Source of the DNA: Antitrichia curtipendula
Taxonomy: Eukaryota; Streptophyta; Bryopsida; Hypnales; Leucodontaceae
Length of the DNA: 64,000 nt
Reading direction: 5' to 3'
Assembly: GCA_951230915.1 (NCBI GenBank)
Contig: OX579635.1
Span: 3,472,001-3,536,000 of the forward strand
This document shows, piece after piece, positions 36,083-47,693 of this stretch (its first letter is position 1; every line of letters starts with the position of its first letter). The notes below the pieces were generated by a model. That model worked only from the letters and a program-made list of their open reading frames with translations. It had not been told where the DNA came from and did no database searches. The position numbers and the translations under genes were made by a program.

Positions 36083-37492
36083 CTATTTGGAACTCAAGCT
36101 CTTGGAATGCTCATGGTGCAAAGATATCGCTTCAACATATCCGGAGGCAATGAAGTACGTGACGTTGTATTTCTCACAGATACGCGCAACAATCGGTTGC
36201 AGTTGCGGGAGGTGACAGTGATTCACCGTAGGAAACAAATGGTGAATAACTTGATAAGTCAAGCCCCCACTAAACAGATGGATCCACTTGCTGCCCACCC
36301 CGAAGTCCTGCGCCGTAATCACCTGGTGCTTGTACCAATCTGAGTCTTCGATGTACATCGTATGCGGAAGCAGATGGTTGATCTGCGTGTTCATCATGAA
36401 TAGAATGGAAAATATCGCATAAGGCACGAGGGCAAATGCATAGCTCTTGCTGGAAGACTCCAGCCAAAGGAAAGGCCACGCGTGAATGACAACGATCGTC
36501 ACAAGGCGTCCGACGATGTGTACAATCCGACGCAGTTCTGAAATGTCCATCATGGGCACAACATCGTTGTACAAACTGCTCTGTAGCATCCAGAGATCCG
36601 CCGTGGTGGCCATACCGATCTGCACAGCCAAGCTCCACCGAAGCAGTGTGTACACCCAGAAGCTTTGCAACTGGTGCAGGGGTACCCATTTCACGTCGCG
36701 ATGCTCCCGCTTCATCCAATCATGGTGGTGCACGTCGGGATCGCGGTCACCGAGGTTCGGGTAGCTGTGGTGACCTATGTTGTGTTGATGGTACCAAACG
36801 AACGGTGAAGAAAAGAAAGGGAAAAAGTAAGGAACAGTGGCATTGATACGCCAATTGGAGGTGAGCGCAAAATGGGTTCCATCGTGAAAGGTGTTCGCAA
36901 AGGTGATCCAAGACATGATCGAAAATGGCACCAGGAATCGCCAGTCGCCGCGAAAGAAACCCGGAAATGTGGCGATGAAGAGCGCGACAATGATCGCGAT
37001 TTCTGCCCATCGGACTGGGGTTGCTTTCGTGGCTTCGCAAAGCGACACATTCCGCCGATTAGCTTCCCCTTGAAAATACTCCTTCACCTGAAATTTCAAA
37101 GCCTCCCCGAAAGCACTCGGCCATTTAAACTCGTGCTCCGTGATGCCATGTTGCTGCTCCAGTGTCTGAAAATGCTCGCTGTCGGAAGCGAGGATTTCAT
37201 ACTTGGCAAGAATGGCGTTCAAGACCGCACGAGAGGTGAACGGGTGGTGACTCTCGAACAACACCGTCGCGTCGCGGCCGCGAGCTAAGCTGAGCGCCAC
37301 CGGCCCGCCCGGATGATGTTTCTCGAATTCCGTCAAGTCATACCACTTGCCATGGATCTTCGTCAAAAACTTGCTTGGTTTCGGTGCAGTAAATAAGCGC
37401 CTCTGCCTGCCAAAAATTCCTGGCTTCAAGGATTGATTTGCCTCAGCACTTGCTGCCGCCTTAGTATTCTCCATCAGCATTGGTACCTCCAT
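36083..37492 (-). CDS. Cytochrome b5-fused front-end fatty acyl desaturase
   Basis: A single open frame of 469 residues encodes a membrane desaturase of the front-end class, which inserts a double bond between an existing one and the carboxyl end of an acyl chain in the endoplasmic reticulum. The N-terminal cytochrome b5 domain spans about 38-103 with heme ligands H60 (in HHPGG) and probably H83 (SHHPF). The three histidine boxes are HDGTH (203-207), HQHNIGHH (235-242) and QVIHH (414-418). The Q in place of H in box three is diagnostic of b5-fusion desaturases. Hydrophobic segments lie at about 162-180, 184-200, 326-345 and 350-368. Length is normal (about 440-520). Regiospecificity cannot be read by eye; a delta-5-like enzyme of long-chain polyunsaturated fatty acid synthesis is likely, with delta-8 or sphingolipid types as alternatives. 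No intron, stop or lost ligand is seen. The ATG is the first in frame. Confidence 0.95.
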   Translation of the reverse strand: MEVPMLMENTKAAASAEANQSLKPGIFGRQRRLFTAPKPSKFLTKIHGKWYDLTEFEKHHPGGPVALSLARGRDATVLFESHHPFTSRAVLNAILAKYEILASDSEHFQTLEQQHGITEHEFKWPSAFGEALKFQVKEYFQGEANRRNVSLCEATKATPVRWAEIAIIVALFIATFPGFFRGDWRFLVPFSIMSWITFANTFHDGTHFALTSNWRINATVPYFFPFFSSPFVWYHQHNIGHHSYPNLGDRDPDVHHHDWMKREHRDVKWVPLHQLQSFWVYTLLRWSLAVQIGMATTADLWMLQSSLYNDVVPMMDISELRRIVHIVGRLVTIVVIHAWPFLWLESSSKSYAFALVPYAIFSILFMMNTQINHLLPHTMYIEDSDWYKHQVITAQDFGVGSKWIHLFSGGLTYQVIHHLFPTVNHCHLPQLQPIVARICEKYNVTYFIASGYVEAISLHHEHSKSLSSK

Positions 37493-38389
37493 CGAAGAGG
37501 TGACTGTTGGTCCGGTCGAGCTCAGTTCGCGTTAGACCTCAATCTTCCTCGCACAAACTCCTTGATAAAACTTCACCTCTACAGTGCAAGTTCGAAACCA
37601 ACAAAACTGCAGCAGCAGAAACCAAAATACAAGCAGCAATGCTGTGAAGACCGACTTAAAACCATGGCGGCCTAATGTAAACTTCTTGGATCTCAGCGCA
37701 GATCTTTCCACCTAAACTAATAAGAGTCTTATTTCACTTGTTTAAAATAGATAAATAAAAAACGAACAAGAGTCAACAACGCAGTTATGAGCGTTGTAAC
37801 CAGAAGAATTTAATGTACTGGACCGAACTCACAAAGGATTTTGTAAATTCGTTTTAGTACAAATGGCAGACATCATCAAATCCTCAGATCCTCTGCTGAA
37901 AAGGTCAAAGTACCACGAGATTTTGATGAAAAAGTAAAATATCTCCTTCAAAAGATCAGATTTTTAAAATCAATCCAGAAAGTAAGTGCACCGTTGTTAT
38001 CCTCCCAAAGTCCAAATTGGAATAAATAATTTAATTTTAGGATTTTTTAAATTAATGAATTAGAATAGAACCTAGACGCGATAAAGCTTCATTTCCCCTA
38101 ATAGTATTAGTTTGGCTCAAATTTTAAAAAGAGGTCGTTTCCATGGTCAAAACTCAAATCGGTGGCAAGAGTTAGACACTTGTACATACACTCTAAAAAG
38201 GCATCTTTTGTGATTCATTTTCTGAGCATCTTTTTTGACAAAAGAAAATCACTATTACCACCACCATTTGTTGCAAATACCTTAAATAAATTCTCATAAA
38301 TAAAAATTTGCATAATATTTCAATCTTCAATCTTACAGTGATCATTTGAAATGATCCAAGTACCACTTTGTAGCACCTTTGGGTAATAT
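37493..38389. other. Upstream DNA of the desaturase
   Basis: The leader and promoter should lie here. No strong TATA box stands out; an AT-rich stretch at about 37743-37765 is the best place. No other gene is seen. Confidence 0.4.
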
Positions 38390-38393
38390 TTAA

Positions 38394-39318
38394 CCCCTAT
38401 AGTCCCATTGTCCCCTCAAGGGACAAAATGGATTTTGGGCCCGTCCCTATGGTCTATATGTTTGTCTTGATGTTCTGATTTTTTTTTGTCAAGATCAAAG
38501 AAAACATTAGATTTCAGAAAATATAATTTTTATTTCAATTGGAGTCCGGGAGCAAAAGTTATGGCACAAAAAGCCTTTTTTTTAGTTTGGTGGGCAAAAA
38601 AAAAAACTTCAAAAAATCTTAAAGTAAATTTTTTTAATTTATTTTTATTTTTATTGATTATTTTTTTATGTACATGGGAAGCTCTGATTTATTCCATTTT
38701 GATTTGTTATGTGAAAGTTAGAGACAATTTTTGTTTTTTGGGCAATTAAAGCATCTTTATGAAAAAATAACTTGTAGGATTCATATCTGGCCTCAATTTT
38801 CACAATTTCTTAAAAAGAAAAGTTTTACAAGGTCAAGATCTTTTGCTAGAAAAATGTCATTGTTGAAATAAGTGTATTTCAATTCCATCTTAGAAGTATT
38901 AATAGTCTAGATTTTCCTTCAATTATGAACCTACTTCTACCTAATAATTTTTCAATGAGTGAAAACTAAGTGTGTGTTTTTTTATTTATTTTTCTAAACT
39001 CTCAATTCAATTTTTTAATCATATAAAATTAGAAGTTCAAAATTAGTAGAGCAAAAATTATAAGTTATGAAGGTTTTAAGCCATTAAATGTAGTTGAGCA
39101 AGGTAAAAAAAACTTGTTTCCATCACTTTAAACGCAAATATCTTGCAATCTGTACGGACAAAGTTTGTGAAATTTCTTCCACGTATTTTTACACTAGTCT
39201 AGTACAAGATCCTACAACTAGATTGCAAAAAAAATATTTTAAATTTATTTTTGCTCTTTGCTATAGAATGACAGTTTTGAGTAGTTTTTGATGGAAAAGA
39301 GGCCTTGGGACTTAGGGG
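38394..39318. mobile_element. TTAA-flanked repeat element, full-length copy
   Basis: TTAA (38390-38393) precedes CCCCTATAGTCCC; the right end, reverse complement CCCCTAAGTCCC, is followed by TTAA (39319-39322). At 925 bp it shows the family's full block order: a CAAGGGACAAAATGGATTTT start, TTATGGCACAAAAAG, a GACAATTTTTGTTTTTTGGG block, CTTGCAATCTGTACGG and TTTGATGGAAAAGAGGCC. No coding frame. Confidence 0.72.
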
Positions 39319-39322
39319 TTAA

Positions 39323-40669
39323 GTGACTTTGTTATGTCTTCAAATTAGTCCACAGTGTTGAAACAAACCTTTGATTTTGAGAATCAGGTACAAAATTGAG
39401 GTTTTTTTTCTCTAAACCAAATTATGCCTCTAGCCATTTAAATTACGATATGACTTGACATAGGGTAATTGTACATTACAATACACAAAGTCCCATCTTT
39501 GGACTAAGGTGTATAGAATGCTTGATTTGCACTAGTTTTGCATGAAAATTGGACTCAATACTACACTAGCATATTTATCCCTTTTTCCACAAACAATTCA
39601 TAACCTTCAAGAAAAATTCAAGAAAAAATCCACTCACATAGTTTGTATAAAATAAAAACTGAAAAATATAAAATTGAAAAAATATAATTTTTTAAAACCT
39701 TAAAATTTAATCCTAAAATTTGATTTTGAACCTTAAAGTTGAATATAAAAATTTAAGAAAAACTAAACTAAATTGGTTTGAATTTGAAAATGTAATTAAT
39801 TAAATTATAAATATCTACATTAAAAAATTATAAATTATCTCAATAATTCTCAATGAAATATCTAAATTTAGTATACATGATGCCTTGTGATGATGCACTT
39901 TGTCTAGATGTAAATTTTCTGATTTCAAGTACTTGAAGAATAAGTGTGTATTTTTTTGGGGGGGGAGAGAAATAGCCTAGATAGCCTTTTTCTTCTAAAA
40001 TTGTCCTCTACCCCAAGTTCAATGTGTATTTATTGTGGATATTTTTAAGTTTCTCTCAAAACACTGCATTTTAGTGTATCATGATAAAAAAATCCATGTA
40101 TACCATAGTTTGCAAACAACCCATGTTGAATAATATTTTTGTACTCCTTCTAATTTCCATACATTTGTGGGATGGAATTATTAAAACCTATTGAAGTGAT
40201 CAAATATAATTTGAAGTTAATTTTCTTAAGTATGTATCATTGCCACCATCCATGTTGGATGATTGCAATAAAAAATTGTATTATTTTTTTTTATCACATT
40301 TTAAGTGCCAAAGTGTCTTTAATCACAAGTTTGAGAATAATGATCCAATGTAGTTGAAATTCACACTAACAATGGACATGACTATTTTATTAATTAAAAA
40401 TAATCTCAATCTTTCATTATTTTCTAAAATTAATTTGATAAAAAATATTAATTTAAAAATTTGATTTGATATATTTTTGAATTAGGGTTTGGCAAGGGGA
40501 TTGTTGGATCTATTTGTACTTTCAAGTTAGGCTACGCAAGTGTGTGTTTCTAAGGATGTGAAAGATAATTTTAGAAAGTCATATTGCAAAAAACTCAACA
40601 AGGTAGAAAGTAGTGGATAGACTAGATTTTTCATCATAATCACCACCAATTTAGATTCAAGCAGTATGA
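39323..40669. other. AT-rich DNA without recognisable gene
   Basis: No gene, array or terminal repeat was recognised. Confidence 0.5.
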
Positions 40670-41895
40670 TGTGAGTGTTTATTTATCCACTCTTGGAAAA
40701 TACGCGAGCACAACCAGGTTCTAGGGGGAGCTTTAATTTTTATCCTATGGGGTGCCTAACGTCGGTCCATTGTGCCTTCCAAGCAATGGATCTTTTGCTA
40801 AATACTCTACTTATCCTAATTTTGCCAGAGGAATTACAGGATTGATAACCATCCCTAGGTCACTAGCACAACTGTGAACACTACGGTGATCCGACTTGGG
40901 AATTCTAAAGCTTTAATCTAACTAGCCTAGGTTGGACATTGCATCATGCCAATCTTGAAAACCTAAGGCTTGCCTCCTCTGGACCTCCTTAACCTAACTT
41001 GGATTGGTCTAAATCTTTCCCAAGAGATTCTACACTTAATTTGGACCTTGGTCTATGTGGCCAGCTCTAGTATAGCCTCTATTCTTATCTAAGGGGGGAG
41101 GCTGAATTAGTCTGTGCTACTTGCTATTGTGGGGGACGGTCTATTTTTATCTTGTAGTGCCTACTCTACCCTATCCGGAACCCTAAGTGGTTTTGGATTC
41201 GGACTTCCCTACAAGGAGCTAGCTACGGATGAAGTTTGGCCGCTAGACAATACTCCAAACTTCATCCGCTAATTTCTATCAATTTGGAAGTTTGAAATTT
41301 ACTTCTAAGGGTCTCCTAGGGTTCTAAGTCCCTATTACTACCACCTACTTGAGTCCTCCCTCGATTGGTCACTTCTTCTAATTTTTCATCCAATTTCGGG
41401 TCTAACCTTCATCCACTCCTATCTTCTTTGTCACAACTCTGATTTCTATGTATCTTATGTTTTCGGAAACCTCTAGACATGTACTATATGGTTCTATGCT
41501 CAAATTTGTTCTGACTCTTGGTGACCCTAGCTCTCGGCCCTAATCCTACCTTGCTAATTAGAATGCGGAAAATGAAAAATAAAGGAGTTAATGTCATACC
41601 TCAAACCATCCTCCCCGAGCCGGGTGGGGTTGTGCCCCTAAGCTCCCCATCCCAGGGTCCCCCCTAGTCATGGAATGTCCAATTACGCCTTTGGATTCCT
41701 TTGTAAGGGACTTCAATTTATAATTTTGGGGCCCCCTTGGTCCCTTTTCCCCCAAGTGTAATCACTCTTTTCCTTGGTTTCCTCCTTTCTTTTACCTTGG
41801 CACTATTCCAACCATATTTTGATGGTGGTCTTACAACTTATCCCCTTGTATTCTGAGAGGATTGGTAGTACTTCCTATCTTCTTACGTATTTAAC

Positions 41896-42249
41896 ACCAT
41901 ATTCATTAAAATGGGAGTTTTCCATTGAAATGAGAGGTTATTTAAAAAAAAATCAACTAAAGGTTTTATGTCAATTCAGCTAAAATTGAAAGGTTTTCTG
42001 TTAATTTAACTCAGTTTGAGTTAAATTAATAGAAAATCTTTCAGATTTGACCTAATATTGAAAGTTTTTTTGTGAATTTAACTCGAATCGAGTTAAATTG
42101 ACAGAAAATCTTTCAATATTAGGTCTAATTTGAAAGGTTTTATATCAATTCAGATCAAAACTCTCATTTTAATGGAAACTGATGTTTTAGATCGAGATCA
42201 TCATGATTATTTTGAGAGGTCTTCAATCTCTCATTTTAATGAATATGGT
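41896..42249. mobile_element. Fold-back MITE with nested hairpins inside LTR copy 2
   Basis: The outer ends ACCATATTCATTAAAATGGG and the inverted ACCATATTCATTAAAATGAG match almost exactly. Inside lie two further hairpins, each built on TTAATTTAACTC/GAGTTAAATT with AAAGGTTTTCT/AGAAAATCTTT arms, bounded by an AATATTGAAAG/CTTTCAATATT pair. LTR copy 1 lacks this block at the matching place (about 20916), so it inserted after the two units diverged. Confidence 0.75.
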
Positions 42250-42689
42250 ATTATTTTTACTTTGTGTCATTTTAATCTCTCCCTTGATGGTCCCTAATGG
42301 ATTTCCTAGATTTTTGTCATAGATGGTGCTAATCGTACTCCTAGGTTACTATTGATCATCTCTCTCCTTTCCTCTCCTATTTCTATCCTTCCTCTCTAAC
42401 CTTCCCTCATTGTTCTTGGCTTCCAATGGCGAGTTGTGTGAGGTTGTGTGTAGGGTGATGCGTGAAATTGCTACTTCTCTTTCTCCCCTCCTCCCTTTTT
42501 GAGTTAATTTCTAATTCTAGGCTTTGATTATGGGACTATGATTTTCTGACTATCCTAAGGTGTTGTAGTTAGTTTGATTCTTGTTAGTAAAAAAAATCAG
42601 AAAAAAGGGAGGGGAATTGGGACCCCGTAGGTTATCATCCCATAGGCATGGAAGTCCAGCCGAAATATGAGAGAACCAAACTGTGCGTT

Positions 42690-42975
42690 GTGCATGGCTA
42701 GGTGCCCCAGGCCCTAGCTAGGTGTCGGTGCCCGACTAGGTGCTGTTGTGTCCGGTTGGATGCCGTGGATGCTCGGTTAGGTGCTGCTGGTGCCCTGATC
42801 GATTGCCGCAAGCCCTGGCTGGTGTCTAGCTGGATGTTGTTGGTGCCCGGTCGAGGTGCTAGTGCCCTGGTTGGGTGCCGCAGGCCCTGGCTGGTGTTAT
42901 TGGTGCCCGGTGGGTGTTAACTAGTGCCCAGTCTAGGGTGCCGGTTGGCTACCTTGGGCTGGGGTGTCAGTTGGT
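42690..42975. repeat. GC-rich degenerate minisatellite inside LTR copy 2
   Basis: Units of about 25-35 bp built on GCCCTGGCTGGTG and GGTGCCCGGTTGG repeat irregularly about ten times. The array is open over 72 codons in one frame, but this is a consequence of the repeat and not a gene. LTR copy 1 has a different array at this place. Confidence 0.65.
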
Positions 42976-45570
42976 GTCTTGGGCCTTTTGGGGGGTTCCC
43001 GTAAGGGAGCCCTCCTAACAAATATAAATTGGATTGTTGGTTTGTTTGTTTATTTTTCTAGGAAAACTAGTGCTAGGATCGAAGCTTTGCCTTCCATGGG
43101 GGTTAGGCCCGAAGGCTGTAGCGGGGGCTAGGGTGAACTAAAGGCTACTGTCTATCATGACCTCTTGTGACCCACTAGCCTCTTGGATACTAAACTCTAA
43201 TTCTCTCCAAGAAGGTCTTGGAAACTAAACTCTGAAACTAGGTACATGGAGGTTTCCAAGCCCCGTTACAAAGTCGGGTTTAACACCAACTTTAGGACTT
43301 GGACACTAATCCTAGAGCCAAAGCTTCGCCGTCTAGGGGCATTTAGCACACACTGTAGTACTTTGACCGTACTCCTAAGTTTAAAGCTCCGCCTTTCGGA
43401 GGAAGGTGTATACTACAAGGGAAACTTTGGAAGGAGTAAGTAAAACTTTGAGAGGTAACACACATTTAAAGGAAGTCAAAGCTTCGCCGTCTAAGAGGGG
43501 CCCACTTCAACCAAGATGCACATTAGGGAAAGGTAAGTTGGGGAGAACCACACATAAGTTAGAACAAATGAGGGAATACCATGATCACACACTAAAGGCC
43601 CCCTAGAGCAGCATCGTCAAGGTACGGTGGGGGGTGACTCTAGGATTAATACAATGCCACAAAATCTCAAAGGTACCACGTGGTACACAAGTGCACAAGG
43701 ACGCAATGACACACAATAGTTGACAAGACCTTTACCAAGAGTTTCACCAAAGCTTACAAAGGTTCACAAGACAAGAAGAAGGACCCCTAAGGACCTTCAA
43801 AAGCTAGAAATAAAACAACAATGGGAGCCAAAAGTGCTCTAAAAACACCGTAGAATTTTTTGGCTTCAAATGCCAAAATACCCAAGATAACTTGGACCCA
43901 AAACAAGTAATGGGGGTGATTTTAGAGAGGAAAGTGGGGCCCTAATATAGGTTTCCAAAGGCCCACTCCCCCCCCCCCCTAATTTCCTACTAGTAACCTT
44001 ACCGATTCAGATCTTCATCCTTATTCTCCAAGATTTTCATCTAAATCCATAAATTTTGACTATCTACCACCTACGCTGGACAAACACTCTAACTTTTGGA
44101 GATTAACTCCAAATTGCAAACGGATAGCGCCAATGGCTCCAGAAGGCCATTTTTAGTCCATTGATCCTCCTACCCCCTACTCCGGTGCGAAAAGTTCACC
44201 GCCACATAGCCCCAACTTTTGTTTAATTAAGTAGTAAAAATCTAACTCTTGGCGGTTGACTCCTATGACAAAAGTAACTACACATGGTTGTCCGGAAGGC
44301 TCGAGGGAGTGGGAAAAGACCCTCTGTCAACTTCGTTTTGACTTCGTGTGCCCCCGAGACGCCGGTCAACTTCACGCAAATTCCCTCACGTTGTAATTTT
44401 GGAGGCATCTTGCCGGTTTGGGTTCCTCCCGCTATCAGAATGTCTTGAAACTTGTCGGGGCGCGTTATTAACACAAAAGAAGCTATACAAATTTTTAGTG
44501 AGATTTTACCATGCCTGAGGTAATTATTAGAAATTTCCCATCAAGTTTTGAGGCGGTTGACCGTCCGGAAGGAATATTCTTGCAATCCAGAGAATTCCGA
44601 AACTTCTTGGGGAACCTCTCATGGAGTTTCCCTAGAGATGTGTCAGCTCATGTCTTTTACTAGCACATTTTTCAGGGGGGGGCCAAACCTTGGCTCCTCG
44701 TATTTATCAACAGTCAAGGAATCTTTCATATGTGGGGGAATCTTGGCGAATGGGTTTCGCTTCTGACTTCCTGACATGTTTCCAAACCAAGATCACAATC
44801 CGGTAGCCATAGATTCCATTGCTAGTCCGTGTTGAGGGAGTGACGCCTACATGCTAACAATTGGGGTTTCTACTATTCATCGCTAGAATGGGGAACTGAA
44901 ACCTATCTTCGGAAATCTGTCTACGAACTTCCATGGACTTCCCTTAGACCAATTTGGCTACTACAGTCACGTGTCACGTGGATTTAGGCTATTTTGGGTA
45001 AGAACCTTCATACCTAGCAATTCCTACTAATTTCGCGGATCTAACCTATGTACAAGTGGAATTTGAAATTATTCTAGGAAAAATACTCTATTATAGACCA
45101 AATGCTATATTGGTATGTGACATATCTATTTTGGTTCTATACTCTTTTTTGAGCTTTTTGTATGATTTTGTTAGTTTAATCTAATATTAATGGAAAAAAA
45201 AGGAATGTGAGTCCCAAGTGACAAATAGGGGCTCACACATGACCTCTCTACATGAAATAATAGCTTTATCAGGAACCAAGTCTTTAGTAGACTCATTAAA
45301 CTATTTGCAAAAGATAATTTCTTGTCATTTGCCAAACATTTGCACAAGTAGCTAAAACAAGTGTGTGCACATGTGAATGTAGGTAAGTTTCAAAGTATTT
45401 TTAATTGAAGGTCAAACTCACCATTATTAGGTTTGTGTAAAAAAGAAATGATAGATTGAAGATTGTATACAAAATTGTATGCATATACAAGAATTATTCG
45501 AAGTCATTCCAAGAATGATAAAGGAATGATTATTTAATATTAATTTAAAAACTGTTACTAGGATTGAGGT

Positions 45571-46133
45571 CTCGGGGAGGTCACTTAGAGTGTCCATTAG
45601 AAACCACGTGCGATCAAAACTTTGGACCCCCTATTTACTTTTTGAATTTTAAATAAAACAAAATTAAAAAAATATGAATAGATTTTCCTACTTTAAAAGT
45701 TTATCTTTTGAATTATTGATATTTTTATTTGTTAATGATAATTAGTTACAAATTTTTGAAGTAAAAAGATACATTGTAGAACTGAAAAATAACTTTCACA
45801 CCCTTATATTATATAAGAAAAAATTGTCTAAAAAATAAACAAAAAATTCTGGAAAATAACTCTCTATTGAAAGCTCATTTTGAATTGAATATTGATTCAA
45901 TGGTCATCTAAATGTGTTCTCTATAATTATTTGAGTTGAAAAAGATGCCATTTTAGCCCATTTTCAACCTCTTCTAGAAATCATTTCATATTTTATTTGA
46001 GTTGGAAAATTTGGCAATAGAAACCTATAGTCATTATTAAACAATGCTCAAAATTTTAGGTTGAAATTATAGTTTATTAGAAACCACTTGTTCGCACGTG
46101 GTTTGTTGTAGTAGAGCTAAGTGACCTCCCCGA
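45571..46133. mobile_element. 8-bp-TSD MITE, CTCGGGGAGGTCACT family, short copy
   Basis: The ends CTCGGGGAGGTCACTTAG are exact inverted copies for 18 bases. ATTGAGGT is perfectly duplicated at 45563-45570 and 46134-46141. A subterminal pair AAACCACGTGCGA (about 45602) and TCGCACGTGGTTT (46091-46103) extends the inverted ends. The 563 bp carry no protein. The 8-bp duplication is the size made by hAT and P superfamily transposases. The ends resemble no common plant hAT terminus I can name. Confidence 0.85.
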
Positions 46134-46772
46134 GATTGAGGTTTAATGTTAGTTAGTAAAATCTTTAAACCAAAATTTAGTGTTAGCAAGAATAATTAAG
46201 TATTCTAATTTTAAGTGTCAACAATACTACTGATGATACCAACACTAAATGTCAAGGACTGTAATTTGAGGATTGTTATCATATTTGATATCTTTGCATT
46301 TAAAATCAGTGAAAAAATTATTCATTCACAACAAAAAAACCTATAATCATGTATGTGTGGATTAATTTTGAATAGAAAAAAAAATTTAAGAACTAAAATA
46401 GTGCTTTAGAAAACAGATGTGCATCTTCACATATTGTTCTTTAAAAAATGGAAGTAAAAATCTAGAATAAGCTTTGCTTATATAAAATAATCACAATAAA
46501 TAATAACAAAATGTGATTAAACTTATAAAAATTTAAGAAATATATATAGTAATTAATCAAAAATATAATTAATGAAACTTCATATTTATAAACAAGTCAA
46601 AATGAACAACTTGGCATATTTAGATGTAATATAGTCACCTAGTCAAGCACATCTTGTCTTGAAAATATCTTGCAACATTTTTTTGAAGATGTGGAAGTAA
46701 TTGATGTAGTATATTCCAAGAGCCATCAACACATACTGCTATGCCATAATGTATCATGACTTCTTAGCTTAA

Positions 46773-47693
46773 TCCTTAAAGTCTCATTGTATCCTCTGGG
46801 GACAAAATGGATTTTGGGCAGGCTTCTATGGTCTCAATATTTGTTGTGATTTTTTGAGTTTTTTTGTGAAGATAGAAAAACACATGAGATTTTTTTAAAT
46901 ATGATTTTTATTTCAATCGAAGCCCAGGAGCAAAAGTTACGGCACAAAAAGCCCTATTTTAGTTTGGTAGGTAGAAAAAAACCTTTAGAAAAAATTTAAA
47001 TAAGAAAATTAAAATTTTTTTTTTGTGCATATTATTTTTTTGTGTATATGGAAATTTTTTATTCATTCCATTTTGATTTGTTATGTGAAAGTTATGGACA
47101 ATCTTGTTTTTCGGGTAATCAAAGCATTTTCTTGAAAAAATAGCTTGTAGGATTCATTTTTTACCTCAATTTTCACAATTTCTTAAAAAAAAAGTTCCAC
47201 AAGGTTAAGATTTTTTATTATAATAATCTCACCATTTACATTAGTATATTGTAATTCCATCTTAGAGCTATTAACAATTTAGATTTTCCTTGAATCTTGA
47301 ACCCACTTAACAATTTTTTAATGCATGAAAACTAAGTGTGATTTTTTTGAATTTTTTTTCTAAACTCTCAACTCAATTTTTTAATGATATAAAAGTTAAA
47401 AATTAAAAAACAATAGAGTAAAAAATTTAAATTAAGAAGGTTCAAAGCCAAAAAATTGTAGTTGAGCAACATGCAAAAAACTTGTTTTCTTCACTTTAAA
47501 TGCAAATATCTTGCAATCTTCATGGTCAAAGTTTGTGAAATTTCTTCCACACATTCTTGTACTAGTCTAGTACAAGATCCTATGGTTATTTATGCACAAA
47601 TCAACAACATTAAAATTATTTTTTTGCACTTTGTTATAGAAATGGTAGTTTTGAGTGGTTTTTGATGGAAAAGAGGCCTTTGAACTTTAGGGA
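46773..47693. mobile_element. TTAA-flanked repeat element, full-length copy
   Basis: TTAA (46769-46772) precedes TCCTTAAAGTCTC; the right end, reverse complement TCCCTAAAGTTC, is followed by TTAA (47694-47697). Block order equals the copy at 38394-39318. The first C of each end has become T. No coding frame. Confidence 0.7.

Larger units (their letters stand above)
40670..45237. mobile_element. 4.6-kb solo-LTR-like insertion, copy 2
   Basis: The unit starts TGTGAGTGTTTATTTATCCAC and ends GGGGCTCACA, so its ends are short imperfect inverted repeats of the TG...CA type. TATGA (40665-40669) and CATGA (45238-45242) flank it, a 5-bp duplication with one change. It is colinear with the unit at 19483-23690 through many blocks. 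It differs by a fold-back insertion at 41896-42249 and a different minisatellite. No protein is encoded. Confidence 0.65.

Noticed and set aside
36270..37288. Several open frames on both strands over the desaturase
   Set aside because: They are shadows of the GC-richer desaturase coding sequence and have no motif of their own.
42702..42920. Open frame with repeated cysteine/leucine-rich peptide
   Set aside because: It is the translation of a GC-rich minisatellite, not a gene.
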